Shown: positions 1 to 10,583, counted from the stretch's first letter. The stretch is DNA of 64,000 nucleotides from Koleobacter methoxysyntrophicus (GCF_017301615.1 NZ_CP059066.1:1144001-1208000), one strand, 5' to 3'. Notes: generated from the sequence alone by a model not told the origin. Translations and numbers: made by a program.

Positions 1-1
1 A

Positions 2-3000
2 ATTGCAGAAAGCGCCCTTACGGTAAGCAGCATTACCCCGAATTCCGGTTTGATAGAAGGGGGAACCTTTGTTACCATAAAGGGTGCAAACTTCATCATA
101 TGGCAGGATGTAGGCATAGACCCCGAGGACGGTAAAATGGTTTACAGGACTACAAACGTTACCATAGGCGGTAATGCCCTTACCGGCATAAATAGGGAAA
201 GCAGCCAAAAGATAACGGGATACACGCCGGGAGGGACGGCCGGGCCGCAGGATGTTATAGTCAAAATAGTGCATGTTAAAGATGACGGCATGGGAGGCTA
301 TGAAGAGGTATTTATTGAAGAATCTGTAAAACTTGTCGGAGGATTCACATATAAGCTGCCCCAGAGCCAGCCGGTGATAACCGGTGTAACCCCGGGAGAG
401 GGCCCGACCTCCGGAGGGACGGATATTATCATAACAGGAGAAGATTTTGTAAGCGGAGCCGAAGTGTATATAGGGGATTACAACAACAGCAAAAACAAAG
501 CCCTTTATATAAATGTAATAAGCCCCCAAGAAATACGGGCAACAACCCCGTCAACGACACAGCTGGGGTCCCGGGACGTATATGTTATTAATCCTGATGG
601 GGGCAGGGCCGTTCTTGAAGATGGCTTCGTTTATCGGGGCAACATCCTGATCATCACCAGCATTACCCCTAACAGCGGAACGGTTCTGGGGAATACTTAT
701 GCCACCATAAAGGGTGCCAATTTCATAGAGGGCACAAAGGTAAATATCGGAACAGAAGCCGCTTCGGGAGTAACAGTGGCCGATCCTGAGACCATTACCC
801 TGTATACACCGGCCAATACCCCCGGGCCTAAGGATGTGGTAGTATATAATTCCTTTGGGGAAGCCAGATTAAAGAGTGCGTTTATATACTATATAAAACA
901 GAGCCAGCCCGTTATTACCGCCTTATCCAGGACAGAAGGCACAGCCGCCGGAGGGGAAGAGATAAGGATATACGGCTTTGATTTCAGAAGCGGTGCTTCC
1001 GTTACCTTTGCCGGTACGGCGGCAACGGATGTTTTCGTTATGAGCCCTAACGAAATCAGAGTAACTACACCCCCGGGTGTGCCGGGATGGGTAGATATTA
1101 CCGTAACGAACAGTGATGGAGGTTCTGATGTTTTAGAAAACGGTTTTTTATATATAAGCAATCCCATCATCACCGAGGTTTTCCCGAATCAAGGGTCCGT
1201 GCAGAAGGAAGTACCCGTAACCATTACAGGCAGCAATTTTGATGATGGCGCAAAGGTATATATCGATGGCGAAGAGGTGCCGTATATAAAGGTGGTTAAC
1301 GAAAGCATCATAAAAATCCATACACCGGTACGGGTAGATCCCGGATATGTCGATGTGGTGGTTGAAAACCCTGATGGCGGTAAAAAGACCTTATATAACG
1401 GCTTCAGGTACAGGACACCCAACACTGCCCCAAATATCAACAGCATAATTCCCGATCAGGGACCCGTTGACGGAGGGACGGTAATAACCATAAAAGGAAG
1501 CGATTTTCAGGATGATGCTATAGTTATAATCGGTGATTATCAGGCCTTGGATGTGCAAGTAATAGACCCTTATACCATTTCGGCAAAGACCCCGCCGGGG
1601 TCAGAAGGGCCGAAGGATGTATATGTAATCAACCTGGCCGATACCGGTCAGGCAGTGTTTCCAGAAGGGTTTGAATACAAGATACCGACGAGTAAGCCCA
1701 CGATATCCAGTATAGAGCCTACAGAGGGGACGGTGTACGGTGGAACGGACGTTATTATAAAGGGGACGGACTTTAGAGCCGGTGCGATCGTTATTATAGG
1801 AGGGAACGAAGCCGTAGATGTTGAAATAGTAAGCCCCATAAAGATAAGGGCTAAAACCCCGCCCGGTTCCCACGGTAAAAAAGATGTAACGGTAATGAAT
1901 ACCGATGCAGGGTCCGCTACTCTGGAGGATGGTTTCGAATACAAAGCCCCCGCAACCATGCCTGAAATACATGATGTTACCCCTACCCAGGGGACTATCT
2001 ACGGGGGTACCCTTATTACCATAACAGGGATCGATTTTGTTGAAGGTGCGAGGGTTACCATCGGCGGAGAACCTTCCCAGAATGTGTTGGTCGTAAATTC
2101 CGAAACAATTAAGGCATATACCCCGCCCCACAGCCCGGGAGACAAGGAAGTAGCCGTTACCAATCCCGACACCGGCCTTGCCCGCTGGGACGGAGTGTTC
2201 ACATATATTGTCCCTGACAGCTTCCCTGCAATAGAAGAGATAACCCCCGATAAAGGTACAACCAGCGGCGGGACGTATATAACCATAAAAGGCCAGGACT
2301 TCAGGAAGGATTTAAAGGTCCTTATTGACGGTGTTGAAGCCGAAGTCAAAAAGATTGAGGACGATAACGGACAGGAGGTAGACGGTGTGACGGTAGTAAG
2401 CGGTACACGGATAGTTGCAGTAACACCGCCCGGATCTCCCGGCAAAAAAGATGTTATCGTTGAAAACCCCGATACCGGCCTTGCAGTAAAAGAAGATGGA
2501 TTTGAATATGTTTTAACTACATCGGAAATAACCATTTCCAACATAAATCCAAATAAAGGGACTATTTACGGGGGCACTCCTGTAACGGTAACGGGTACCG
2601 GTTTTGAAGCAGGAGCAAAGGTATTTATCGGCGGGGCAGAAACTACCGAGACGATGGTTATCGACAGCCAGACTATCAAGGCACGAACGGCCCCCAATAC
2701 CCCCGGTATCAAGAACGTGACGGTCCAGAACCCCGACGGAGCCAGTGCGACCATTGAAAACGCATTTGAATACAGGATACCAACGACATCCCCTAAAATA
2801 ACTATGCTTGATCCAAATAAAGGGCCGACACATGGAGGGATAGATGTTACCATTTTCGGTGAGAATTTCGAGCCCGGTGCAATAGTATATATAGGGCAAA
2901 ATCAGGCCGAAGTTACATCTGTGAACCCTACCCAGATAAGGATAATTCTCCCGGAAGGCACTGTCGGTCCAAAGGATGTAATAGTAATCAACCCGGATAC

Positions 3001-4210
3001 GGGCCTTGTCCATCTGGAGGAAGGTTTTACGTATCTGGATTTCCCGCAAATAACGGGCATTGAACCGAATGAGGGGCCGATGGAAGGAGGAACGGATGTA
3101 ACGATTACGGGAAACGGTTTTGTAGAAGGTGCTGTTGTTCTTATAGGCGGCAAATCAGCCTCAGAGGTTCAGGTCATCAGTTCAACAACAATAAAGGCCA
3201 AAACCCCTTCTGCCGACGAATCAGGGTACGTGGATGTTCAGGTGGTAAATCCCGATGGAGGCACAGGAACCCTGGAAGACGGGTTCTACTACAAGGCCCC
3301 CAGGACGGTTCCCGAAGCGCCTACGGGATTTAGAGCAACGGCTTATGATGCCACAACTATAAAGCTTACGTGGAACCCGTCGGAACATGCAAACTACTAT
3401 GAGATATTTGCCAGTTTCTCCAGCAAAGATGACAGTTATAAGTTCCTTGAGAAAACGGATAAGACCGTCTTCTATGTAACGGACTTAGAACCCGATGAGA
3501 AGTACTATTTTAAGGTCAGGGCGGTAAATGAACTGGGGAGTTCAGATTTTTCCTCCAGTGATTATGCGTATACAGATGAAGATAATAAAAGTAGAGATGA
3601 GAAGGTAGCTGATATTGTAACAGCATCTGAGGGGAACTCGCAAATATTTATAATAAACAGCAAATCCGGCCTAAAAAATTCCTGTGAACTTGAAATACAG
3701 GAAGATTTCCGCAGGATGACCAAAAAAACGGTAGTTGTAACATATAATGTGGTTTACGACCTATCAAAGGACCTCATAATAAAAACCAGCGACCTTCAGC
3801 TTCAGGTCCCGCGGAGCACCCTTAAGTCTAATCTCGGGAAAGTAGATGAAGATGAAGAAGACGCCTCCGGGATAAAGATAATTATAGAGAAGGCGGGGAA
3901 ACAGGAAACAGAAAAAATGCTGCGGCAGCTTCCCAGAGGACACAAAGCATTAACCGATATATTTAACATACAGATGGAAACCCAAATCGGTAAAAAGGTT
4001 ACTCAAAATCCGTATTTTTCAATGACCTTGACGATGCTGTATGATTATGCAACATACTTAAAATACAATAAGCAGAACATTACTCTGTATTACTATAATC
4101 CTTCAACCAACAGTTTTATTGAAGTTAGCAAAATTACAGGTTTGTACTGGTACGGAGGGTTTAACGTAAACATAACCCTACCAGGCTATTATTTGCTTGC
4201 TGTAAACTAA
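2..4210 (+). CDS. Giant IPT/TIG-repeat surface protein with FN3 domain (5' partial)
   Basis: The reading frame is open to the left edge: codons upstream of the first possible internal start (TTG at 50) already encode the start of an IPT repeat, so the gene begins outside the window. About 1,400 residues are visible. There are twelve tandem IPT/TIG (immunoglobulin-like, plexin, transcription factor) repeats of roughly 80-95 residues, each opening with a pattern like I..I.P..G...GGT.+.I.G.+F. A fibronectin type III domain follows (bases about 3300-3570), then a unique C-terminal module of about 200 residues with no recognised family. The role is inferred to be extracellular: a rigid rod presenting or binding polysaccharide or protein at the surface, probably linked to the S layer, since the next two genes carry SLH domains. 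No catalytic motif is visible. Confidence 0.85.
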   Translation: MAESALTVSSITPNSGLIEGGTFVTIKGANFIIWQDVGIDPEDGKMVYRTTNVTIGGNALTGINRESSQKITGYTPGGTAGPQDVIVKIVHVKDDGMGGYEEVFIEESVKLVGGFTYKLPQSQPVITGVTPGEGPTSGGTDIIITGEDFVSGAEVYIGDYNNSKNKALYINVISPQEIRATTPSTTQLGSRDVYVINPDGGRAVLEDGFVYRGNILIITSITPNSGTVLGNTYATIKGANFIEGTKVNIGTEAASGVTVADPETITLYTPANTPGPKDVVVYNSFGEARLKSAFIYYIKQSQPVITALSRTEGTAAGGEEIRIYGFDFRSGASVTFAGTAATDVFVMSPNEIRVTTPPGVPGWVDITVTNSDGGSDVLENGFLYISNPIITEVFPNQGSVQKEVPVTITGSNFDDGAKVYIDGEEVPYIKVVNESIIKIHTPVRVDPGYVDVVVENPDGGKKTLYNGFRYRTPNTAPNINSIIPDQGPVDGGTVITIKGSDFQDDAIVIIGDYQALDVQVIDPYTISAKTPPGSEGPKDVYVINLADTGQAVFPEGFEYKIPTSKPTISSIEPTEGTVYGGTDVIIKGTDFRAGAIVIIGGNEAVDVEIVSPIKIRAKTPPGSHGKKDVTVMNTDAGSATLEDGFEYKAPATMPEIHDVTPTQGTIYGGTLITITGIDFVEGARVTIGGEPSQNVLVVNSETIKAYTPPHSPGDKEVAVTNPDTGLARWDGVFTYIVPDSFPAIEEITPDKGTTSGGTYITIKGQDFRKDLKVLIDGVEAEVKKIEDDNGQEVDGVTVVSGTRIVAVTPPGSPGKKDVIVENPDTGLAVKEDGFEYVLTTSEITISNINPNKGTIYGGTPVTVTGTGFEAGAKVFIGGAETTETMVIDSQTIKARTAPNTPGIKNVTVQNPDGASATIENAFEYRIPTTSPKITMLDPNKGPTHGGIDVTIFGENFEPGAIVYIGQNQAEVTSVNPTQIRIILPEGTVGPKDVIVINPDTGLVHLEEGFTYLDFPQITGIEPNEGPMEGGTDVTITGNGFVEGAVVLIGGKSASEVQVISSTTIKAKTPSADESGYVDVQVVNPDGGTGTLEDGFYYKAPRTVPEAPTGFRATAYDATTIKLTWNPSEHANYYEIFASFSSKDDSYKFLEKTDKTVFYVTDLEPDEKYYFKVRAVNELGSSDFSSSDYAYTDEDNKSRDEKVADIVTASEGNSQIFIINSKSGLKNSCELEIQEDFRRMTKKTVVVTYNVVYDLSKDLIIKTSDLQLQVPRSTLKSNLGKVDEDEEDASGIKIIIEKAGKQETEKMLRQLPRGHKALTDIFNIQMETQIGKKVTQNPYFSMTLTMLYDYATYLKYNKQNITLYYYNPSTNSFIEVSKITGLYWYGGFNVNITLPGYYLLAVN

Positions 4211-4216
4211 AAACCG

Positions 4217-4252
4217 AGCCCCAAGCCTTCAGCCCTTTGAAAGCTTGGGGCT
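4217..4252 (+). terminator. Hairpin terminator after IPT-repeat gene
   Basis: A perfect 10-bp stem (AGCCCCAAGC at 4217-4226 with its complement at 4243-4252) lies seven bases after the stop codon. The following stretch is pyrimidine-rich rather than a clean T run, so termination strength is uncertain. Confidence 0.6.
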
Positions 4253-4294
4253 TCCTCTCCCAAAATCGGGTCTTAACGAAAGCAGATTTTTCCT

Positions 4295-4373
4295 GTATAA
4301 TGGTATTGCACTCATTTCGGCATATGGATTGATCTGCAAAGCCTAATATATTTTTTCGGTATGATGGTATTGC
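4295..4373 (+). repeat. Two direct repeats upstream of SLH gene
   Basis: A 15-base sequence (GTATAATGGTATTGC) at 4295-4309 recurs as GTATGATGGTATTGC at 4359-4373, 64 bp apart, in the intergenic region before the SLH gene at 4422. The TATAAT within the first copy could be a -10 element; the pair may mark tandem promoters or an operator. This is seen in sequence only, with no known family. Confidence 0.4.
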
Positions 4374-4421
4374 CTGGCATTATAAGCTTACCAAAAACCA
4401 AGCACCTCAGGAGGAAGGGAT

Positions 4422-7004
4422 ATGATAATTAAGCGAGCTCTAAAATCCCTCTTTATTACGGCTTTATCGATAACCTTTTTGTTGACTGTTTTTCAAATCA
4501 CCGATTCAAAAGCATATACAAGTGCCCGTTTATTGGGGCCGGAGTATGGGGAAACCCTTCTTAGCAATACTTCGTTTAACGATATTGCCGGCCACTGGGC
4601 TGCTATTTCTATTAAAAGGATGGCAGGTCAGAATATAATCAGGGGTTACAGCCCCCGGTCCTTTAGGCCCGATGTTTTAATACCCAGGGAACAGGCTATA
4701 GCTATTATAATCCGGGCTATGGGAAAAGAAGAAAGGGCTCAGAAAATAGCCCTTACGGAAGGTGAAAATTTACAGAAGGCTGAAGAAGGTGCTGCTGTTT
4801 ACTCATATTCGCCGTGGGCAATGGGTTATCTCTACCAGGCCCAGCTTGAGGGGATCATTACCGAAGATGACCTTAAAACGGTAAAATGGGAACAGCCCGC
4901 CCGGAGGCAGGAAGTTGCGTACTGGATTGCAAAAGCCCTTCACCTTCCGGAAATTTATGGGAGTGACCTTCAGAGGGTATTTAATTTCAATGACTGGCGG
5001 GAGATAGATTCTAAATATATATCATACATAGAGTCGGTATTGAAGGAAGGTATTATGGCGGGTACCACTTCAGGGAATTTTAACCCGATAGATGGCATAA
5101 CCAGAGGTGAAATAGCTGCTGTAATGGATCGAGCCAGGGATTATTTTTTAGAAGGCAGCGGAATCAAAAAGGAAATGGGTACTGTTATATCCACTGTAAC
5201 GGAAACGGAAGAAACAGGGCCGGGAACCACTACAAGGCACATATTTAGGGTCAGAACCTTTAACGGTGAACTCTATGACCTGATTTCAGAAGAAAGGATA
5301 ACAAACACATGGGAGAGGGAATCGAGAACCCTTGTGGTTATGCGAAACGGTGAATTAGGGGATGAATCTTTTTTACATCAAGACGATGATGTAATCTTTT
5401 ACATAGATAACGACAATAGGGTAACTTTTATAGAAGTAACCGGTTTCTATAGAGATATAGTCGAAGGAGAGATAAAGGAAATAGATAGAAATTCAGGAGA
5501 AATCGCCGTGAGGGACTACAATGGCAATACCTACAGGTACAAAATTTTACCGTGGGTAAGGCCCGTTATCGACCATCAGGAGGTGGATATTAAAGACCTG
5601 CTGGAAGGGCAGGAAATAACCGTTACAGTGGTTAACGGGACTGCAGTAGGGATTACCGGATTTTCAGGCCTTGAAGAAGGCTATATTCCCCCTAGAAGCC
5701 GGATTCGAAGAGGGAGAATAAGGGCTATCGATGACGACTCCGTAACAATAATAGATGCGGATGGGAATGAAAAGGAATACCAAATCGGGTATTATACCGA
5801 TATCGCCAGGGGCGGAAGCAAAATTGACGCCCGGGACCTCAGGGCCGGTGAAAGGGTTATGCTGTTTTTTGATGAAGTAAACACAGATGAAGTATCTCTG
5901 ATAACTGTGGGGGGATACCAGGGCAAGATAAAGGCGATATATAAAGGCAAACTGGCCGGAGCCGATGCGAGAAGAATGGAAATAGTCATGGATAATGTTA
6001 AGGAATATTACTTCGGAAACTGGTTGGATTATAAATCCCAGATAAAACTAAACCTTAACAGGCAGGCAGGTATTTTCTACAACAGCAGAGAAATAACCGT
6101 AGATGATTTGATGAAAATGCACAAAAACAGCTACATATATGCAGCGGTCCTCCCGGGTTACGGGATAGAAGAAGGGATTCAGGTCATAGTTAAAGATAAT
6201 GATGAAATAGCCGATAATGGCAGGATTTCTTCGGTCAGCTGGATACAGGGCAGTATTAAGGTGGGAAGAGAAACGATCTATACAAATGAAGGAAGCATTA
6301 TACTCAGAAACGGAAACCTGGTTGACATTATTGACATTGACAGCGATGATGACATTTTTTACCTGGCACTGCGTGAAAACAACGTGAATGAAGGGGTTAT
6401 AGTTAATACTATGGATTTCTATCCCGCTGATTACACCGTGTTTAAGGGAGATTTAAGTGAAATTGACAATTATGGGTTTATCATAGACAGTTACAGTGAA
6501 TATTCGGCCAACAGCTGGTCTTCCTTTAAATCTTACAAATACGAAAAGGAATTTTCGTTTTCCGATGATACCGTAGTCATAGATACCTCTAAAAATACCG
6601 ACAAAGAGGTACCCCTGAAGGATTTTAAATACTCCAGATATACCCACGAATATTATAATGATTTCCTTTATGTGGTTGCAAGAGATGATAAGGCCCTGGG
6701 CATAAGCATATGGCCTGATTCGATCCAGAATGAAATAACCAGCCTAGGAAGAATTGCCAGCAAAAATACGGGTGAGAGAAAGGTTACACTGAGCTACCTC
6801 AAAGACTGGAGCGACTTTAAGGAAAAGTGGAGCGAGAACTTATCTTCCCTGGATGTTTATCTCCAGGATGCCCTTATAATCAAAGACAACGAAGTAATAG
6901 AATTTGAAGACCTGGAAATCGGCGATACCCTTTACCTTATAAGGGATAATAATCAGGGAATTATTGTAATAGTACAGAACAGAACACTGGGGGGAACGAG
7001 GTGA
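4422..7004 (+). CDS. SLH-domain surface protein
   Basis: An 860-residue secreted protein. It has a basic N-terminus plus hydrophobic signal segment (residues about 1-32). Three SLH domains follow at about 52-101, 118-175 and 188-243; the first has the typical DI.GHWA start and the third the TRGE ending. SLH triplets bind pyruvylated secondary cell-wall polymer and anchor proteins in the S layer. The remaining 600 residues are beta-rich repeats with recurrent G.I..I......I.+...G patterns and no enzyme motif. The start is ATG 4422 with a good AGGAGGAAG site at 4409-4417. The stop codon overlaps the GTG start of the next SLH gene (GTGA), which implies translational coupling. Confidence 0.9.
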   Translation: MIIKRALKSLFITALSITFLLTVFQITDSKAYTSARLLGPEYGETLLSNTSFNDIAGHWAAISIKRMAGQNIIRGYSPRSFRPDVLIPREQAIAIIIRAMGKEERAQKIALTEGENLQKAEEGAAVYSYSPWAMGYLYQAQLEGIITEDDLKTVKWEQPARRQEVAYWIAKALHLPEIYGSDLQRVFNFNDWREIDSKYISYIESVLKEGIMAGTTSGNFNPIDGITRGEIAAVMDRARDYFLEGSGIKKEMGTVISTVTETEETGPGTTTRHIFRVRTFNGELYDLISEERITNTWERESRTLVVMRNGELGDESFLHQDDDVIFYIDNDNRVTFIEVTGFYRDIVEGEIKEIDRNSGEIAVRDYNGNTYRYKILPWVRPVIDHQEVDIKDLLEGQEITVTVVNGTAVGITGFSGLEEGYIPPRSRIRRGRIRAIDDDSVTIIDADGNEKEYQIGYYTDIARGGSKIDARDLRAGERVMLFFDEVNTDEVSLITVGGYQGKIKAIYKGKLAGADARRMEIVMDNVKEYYFGNWLDYKSQIKLNLNRQAGIFYNSREITVDDLMKMHKNSYIYAAVLPGYGIEEGIQVIVKDNDEIADNGRISSVSWIQGSIKVGRETIYTNEGSIILRNGNLVDIIDIDSDDDIFYLALRENNVNEGVIVNTMDFYPADYTVFKGDLSEIDNYGFIIDSYSEYSANSWSSFKSYKYEKEFSFSDDTVVIDTSKNTDKEVPLKDFKYSRYTHEYYNDFLYVVARDDKALGISIWPDSIQNEITSLGRIASKNTGERKVTLSYLKDWSDFKEKWSENLSSLDVYLQDALIIKDNEVIEFEDLEIGDTLYLIRDNNQGIIVIVQNRTLGGTR

Positions 7005-8536
7005 AGAAAACGGCTTTTGTAATTATCATTATTGTCTATCTGGTTTATTCGGTGTTTGCCACCGGGCCCGTCTTTGCTGAAAAAATAGATTTCTTTGCCC
7101 CTGGATTTGAGGGCGGTATCTCCAATGAAAAAGAATATATGGAGCTGCTTATTATATCGGGAGAGCCCATTATGTTAAAAGGGAGCTATACCATAAGCCC
7201 GGGGCGGTTAAAAGACAACATATTGACCACTAATTACACATATAAACTCCAAAACCCTAAACAAGATGCGGAACTTGATCGGAGGATTACAATTGAAACT
7301 ACTTTCAAGGAAGAAAAAGGGAAGAGCCAGATAATAGCTACGAGCAGGATAACGGGAGCCCGGGAAAACATCAGGGTGGGAAATTACCGGTACAAACTTG
7401 AAGATTACCAGTTCAGCCAGTCCACAATAGCCGATAACAATCCGGCTATTTCATACTACGCCGGAAGCTGGGACGCTAGGAAAACCTATTCCTTAAACAG
7501 GGATAGGGGCACGATAATAATTCATGCAATAGGGGAACTGGTAGGCCAGAACCATACCTGGGGCGGTGCCGAGACCCAGACAATCAAATATTTCATTGAA
7601 TTTGACGGTCAGGTAGAGGTGGCTGACAGACAGTGGGAGGAAGCAGAATGGACCGCTTCTTCGGAAGTTAATATATCGGTAAACAGGACAAAAGAACTGA
7701 CTTATGTTCCAAATGAGCCGGCATGGATAAGCTTCAGAGGAGGTTACCTTCAAACGAACCAGACGGAAAGCATATTACAGTATGAGTACAATGTTCCTAA
7801 GTTCAGTTCCAGCGGCTTACCCCTTACCAGAAGGAAGACAGGGGGCGGGACGGAAAAGCTATTAACGGTTCCGGTAAATGAACGCCTCCCGGTCCCGGAG
7901 ATTAAGGATATAGAAGGGCACTGGGCCCAGGGGGACATAGAAAGGCTGGCGAGTTTGAAGGTGCTGGAGCCGGAAGGGGTTTTTTTCGGCCCCAGGTTGA
8001 ATATGACTAGAGGCGAGTTTGCCCGGGCCATAGCCATTGCAACGGCCATGACCGAAGATGAAGAGGCACAAGAGGTTACTTCAACACTGCCGTGGATCCG
8101 AAACCAGGAGCAGACCCAGGAGGAGCAGCCTCTATTCAAAGATGTGCCTCCCGAACACAGAGATTTCAAATACATTCAGCTAGTGGGCAAAAAAGGGGTC
8201 ATGGCGGGGGTAGAACCTGCCAGATTCGGGCCTGACGGAAACCTGACAAGGGCACAAGCCCTGACAATTATCATACGGGCCTTAGGCCTTGAGGGTCTTG
8301 CCCCCAACCCGCCTTTTAATACAAATTTTACTGATGATGCCGATATCCCGGGATGGGCTAAACCCTCGGTGTACGTCGCCTCAGAAATCGGCCTTGTTAA
8401 CGGCGACAGCCTCGGCAGGGTTATGCCAAATCAGGTTATGACCAGGGCGGAGGCAGCAGCCTTTTTAAACCGGTTCATCACCTTTTTGCAGTATGACATA
8501 AAACGGGAATATATCGACAGGATCCTGAATTATTAA
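7001..8536 (+). CDS. SLH-domain surface protein, C-terminal SLH triplet
   Basis: A 511-residue protein with an N-terminal signal segment (residues about 1-26). A beta-rich middle region of about 270 residues resembles no family I recognise. Three SLH domains lie at the C-terminus (about 300-350, 378-428 and 440-490), again starting with DIEGHWA. The SLH block is at the opposite end from that of the upstream neighbour. The GTG start overlaps the upstream stop by 4 bp, so the two are probably made together. Likely anchored to the cell wall; a partner or scaffold role with the upstream SLH and IPT proteins is inferred from position. Confidence 0.9.
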   Translation: MKKTAFVIIIIVYLVYSVFATGPVFAEKIDFFAPGFEGGISNEKEYMELLIISGEPIMLKGSYTISPGRLKDNILTTNYTYKLQNPKQDAELDRRITIETTFKEEKGKSQIIATSRITGARENIRVGNYRYKLEDYQFSQSTIADNNPAISYYAGSWDARKTYSLNRDRGTIIIHAIGELVGQNHTWGGAETQTIKYFIEFDGQVEVADRQWEEAEWTASSEVNISVNRTKELTYVPNEPAWISFRGGYLQTNQTESILQYEYNVPKFSSSGLPLTRRKTGGGTEKLLTVPVNERLPVPEIKDIEGHWAQGDIERLASLKVLEPEGVFFGPRLNMTRGEFARAIAIATAMTEDEEAQEVTSTLPWIRNQEQTQEEQPLFKDVPPEHRDFKYIQLVGKKGVMAGVEPARFGPDGNLTRAQALTIIIRALGLEGLAPNPPFNTNFTDDADIPGWAKPSVYVASEIGLVNGDSLGRVMPNQVMTRAEAAAFLNRFITFLQYDIKREYIDRILNY

Positions 8537-8558
8537 CAGGATAAAATCCCCATAAGAT

Positions 8559-8596
8559 TAAAACACCCCGGACTTCCCGTGGGTGTTTTAATTTTA
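8559..8596. terminator. Bidirectional terminator
   Basis: A 10-bp stem (TAAAACACCC at 8559-8568 with its complement at 8581-8590) sits between convergent genes. It is T-rich on both sides, so it can end the SLH operon (+) and the DUF711 gene (-). Confidence 0.8.
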
Positions 8597-8598
8597 TT

Positions 8599-9963
8599 TT
8601 AATTATTCAGACTGTGGATTGGCGGCGGTATCTGACCTCCCCTTTTAACAAAAACACAGGAACTGAAAGGATTAAGCGGCATTACAGGTGCCCTGCCCAA
8701 AAGCCCGCCGAATTCTACCCAATCACCTTCCCTTTTTCCCGGAGCCGGAATAATCCTTACTGCTGTTGTCTTCTTATTTATAACCCCTATTGCCGCCTCA
8801 TCGGCAATGATTGCCGAGATGGTCTCCGCAGGGGTATCACCCGGTATTGCTATCATGTCAAGGCCTACAGAACAAACGCAGGTCATGGCCTCCAGTTTCT
8901 CCAGGGTCAGGGCTTTGGCTTTTACGGCATCGATCATCCCCGCATCTTCACTTACGGGGATAAATGCGCCGCTTAAGCCCCCTACATAGGATGTGGCCAT
9001 AGCGCCTCCCTTTTTTACGGCATCATTTAACAGGGCAAGGGCCGCCGTAGTCCCGTGTGCCCCGCATTTTTCCAGACCCATAGTTTCGAGGATATTTGCT
9101 ATACTGTCCCCTATAGCAGGTGTAGGAGCCAGGGAGAGGTCTATAATACCGAATCTGACCCCAAGGCGTTTAGAAGCCATCCGGCCTATTAATTCACCTG
9201 CTCTTGTAATCTTAAAAGCCGTGCGCTTGATGGTTTCCGAAAGCTCGCCGAAATCTGCATCCTTCCCCAGCTTTTTCAAAGCGGTATGTACAACCCCCGG
9301 CCCGCTAATACCAATGTTTACTACACACTCAGGTTCGCCTATACCGTGAAAAGCACCGGCCATAAAAGGGTTGTCCTCCGGGACATTGGCAAAAACCACT
9401 AATTTTGCACACCCTATACCATCCTGCTCTGCCGTCAGCCGGGCCGTTTCCTTAATAATATTCCCCATGGCCAGCACCGCATCCATATTGATCCCCGACT
9501 TCGTAGTAGCCACATTGACAGACGAACATACCCTTCGGGTAGAAGCCAGGGCTTCGGGGATTGAATTCAGCAGGTGGATATCACCCCGGGTAAAACCTTT
9601 ATGAACCATTGCAGAAAATCCCCCGATAAAATCCACCCCTATATCTTCGGCGCATTTATCCATAATCAGGGCTATTTTTACGTAATCTTTTACATTACAG
9701 CTCTCGGCAATAACGGAAATGGGAGTTACAGAAATACGCTTATTTATAATAGGTATTCCGTATTCCTTTTCCAGATCTCCCGCTACCTTTACAAGATTGC
9801 GGGCATATTCAGTAACCTTTTTGTAGATTTTTTCACATACCGTATCTATATCGGGATGACAGCAGTCCCTCAGACTTATTCCCATAGTTATAGTACGGAT
9901 ATCCAGATTTTCCGATTGGACCATCTGTATGGTTTCTAGAATCTCACCTATGCTGATTGTCAT
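8599..9963 (-). CDS. PFL-like protein, UPF0210/DUF711 family
   Basis: A 454-residue protein of the UPF0210 (DUF711) family, widespread in anaerobic Firmicutes and archaea and structurally related to pyruvate formate-lyase/ribonucleotide reductase barrels. The biochemical reaction is not established. The length is typical and the conserved blocks near the N-terminus ([10 protein letters not shown]) and middle (GISGPGVV) are intact. It lies 15 bp downstream of an ACT-domain gene. This gene pair is a recurrent arrangement and suggests that the ACT protein senses a small ligand for it. No frameshift or truncation seen. Confidence 0.88.
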   Translation of the reverse strand: MTISIGEILETIQMVQSENLDIRTITMGISLRDCCHPDIDTVCEKIYKKVTEYARNLVKVAGDLEKEYGIPIINKRISVTPISVIAESCNVKDYVKIALIMDKCAEDIGVDFIGGFSAMVHKGFTRGDIHLLNSIPEALASTRRVCSSVNVATTKSGINMDAVLAMGNIIKETARLTAEQDGIGCAKLVVFANVPEDNPFMAGAFHGIGEPECVVNIGISGPGVVHTALKKLGKDADFGELSETIKRTAFKITRAGELIGRMASKRLGVRFGIIDLSLAPTPAIGDSIANILETMGLEKCGAHGTTAALALLNDAVKKGGAMATSYVGGLSGAFIPVSEDAGMIDAVKAKALTLEKLEAMTCVCSVGLDMIAIPGDTPAETISAIIADEAAIGVINKKTTAVRIIPAPGKREGDWVEFGGLLGRAPVMPLNPFSSCVFVKRGGQIPPPIHSLNN

Positions 9964-9978
9964 TTCCGCACCCCTTCC

Positions 9979-10434
9979 CTATATCCTGTGCATAAACCTG
10001 AAAACATCTTCATCATGAGCATCGATTCTGACGCCGATTTCCTTACCCTTTTTATTGAGAACTTCCTTGAGGTCGTCAAAGCTGACCGTGCACTCTGAGG
10101 CATCAACAATCATGACCATTGCAAAGAGTCCCTGGAGGGATGTCTGGTTTATATCAAGGATATTTACATTGTGTTGAGCCAGGGCTCCGGAGACTCCTGC
10201 AATTATGCCGACTTTATCCTCCCCCAATACCGAAATTACAAGACGCTTTTCCTTTTTGCTTTTTTTAAATAAATTTGGAGATGGTGCTAGAACTTTATCC
10301 CCCAGTTTAATGGAGATTCCATTGGCATGGGCCCATGCCTTTGCTTCTCCCGTTATAACAGCACTTTCCGGCAGTGCGATTTCCTTTTGACCTGCATATT
10401 TCTTAATAGCATCAAGGGTTATAATCGTTTCCAT
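9979..10434 (-). CDS. ACT-domain protein (UPF0237-like) with N-terminal extension
   Basis: A 151-residue protein. Residues about 62-151 form an ACT domain of the UPF0237 family, with the GEDKVGIIAGVSGALAQHNV block and the conserved FRMHRI-like ending. ACT domains bind amino acids or similar small ligands. Usual UPF0237 members are about 90 residues, so the first 60 residues are extra; they contain an I.LPE.A.IT..A..WA...GI pattern resembling short N-terminal modules of EutT/EutQ-type proteins. The start codon is preceded by a strong GAGGAGG site. Cotranscribed with the DUF711 gene downstream. Confidence 0.85.
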   Translation of the reverse strand: METIITLDAIKKYAGQKEIALPESAVITGEAKAWAHANGISIKLGDKVLAPSPNLFKKSKKEKRLVISVLGEDKVGIIAGVSGALAQHNVNILDINQTSLQGLFAMVMIVDASECTVSFDDLKEVLNKKGKEIGVRIDAHDEDVFRFMHRI

Positions 10435-10583
10435 AAGTCCTCTTCCTCCTCAAATTTATCCTTAATTTAAATAATGTTATTTAATAGTTTACTATTAAAA
10501 CTAATAAACTGCAAGGGTGCCGAATCGGCCATTTTGCCGTTTTTATAAGAATCAATTGCATCAAATCAAAAATTATGAATTAT

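Noticed and set aside
889-3153. Several antisense open frames of 80-180 codons inside the IPT-repeat gene
   Set aside because: They recur at the same place in each IPT repeat, have no ribosome sites and resemble nothing; they are by-products of repeat composition.
1-4210. Periodic repeats of about 270 bp as a possible CRISPR or satellite array
   Set aside because: They encode diverged IPT protein domains in one frame, with no short identical repeats or spacers. No CRISPR array was seen anywhere in the window.
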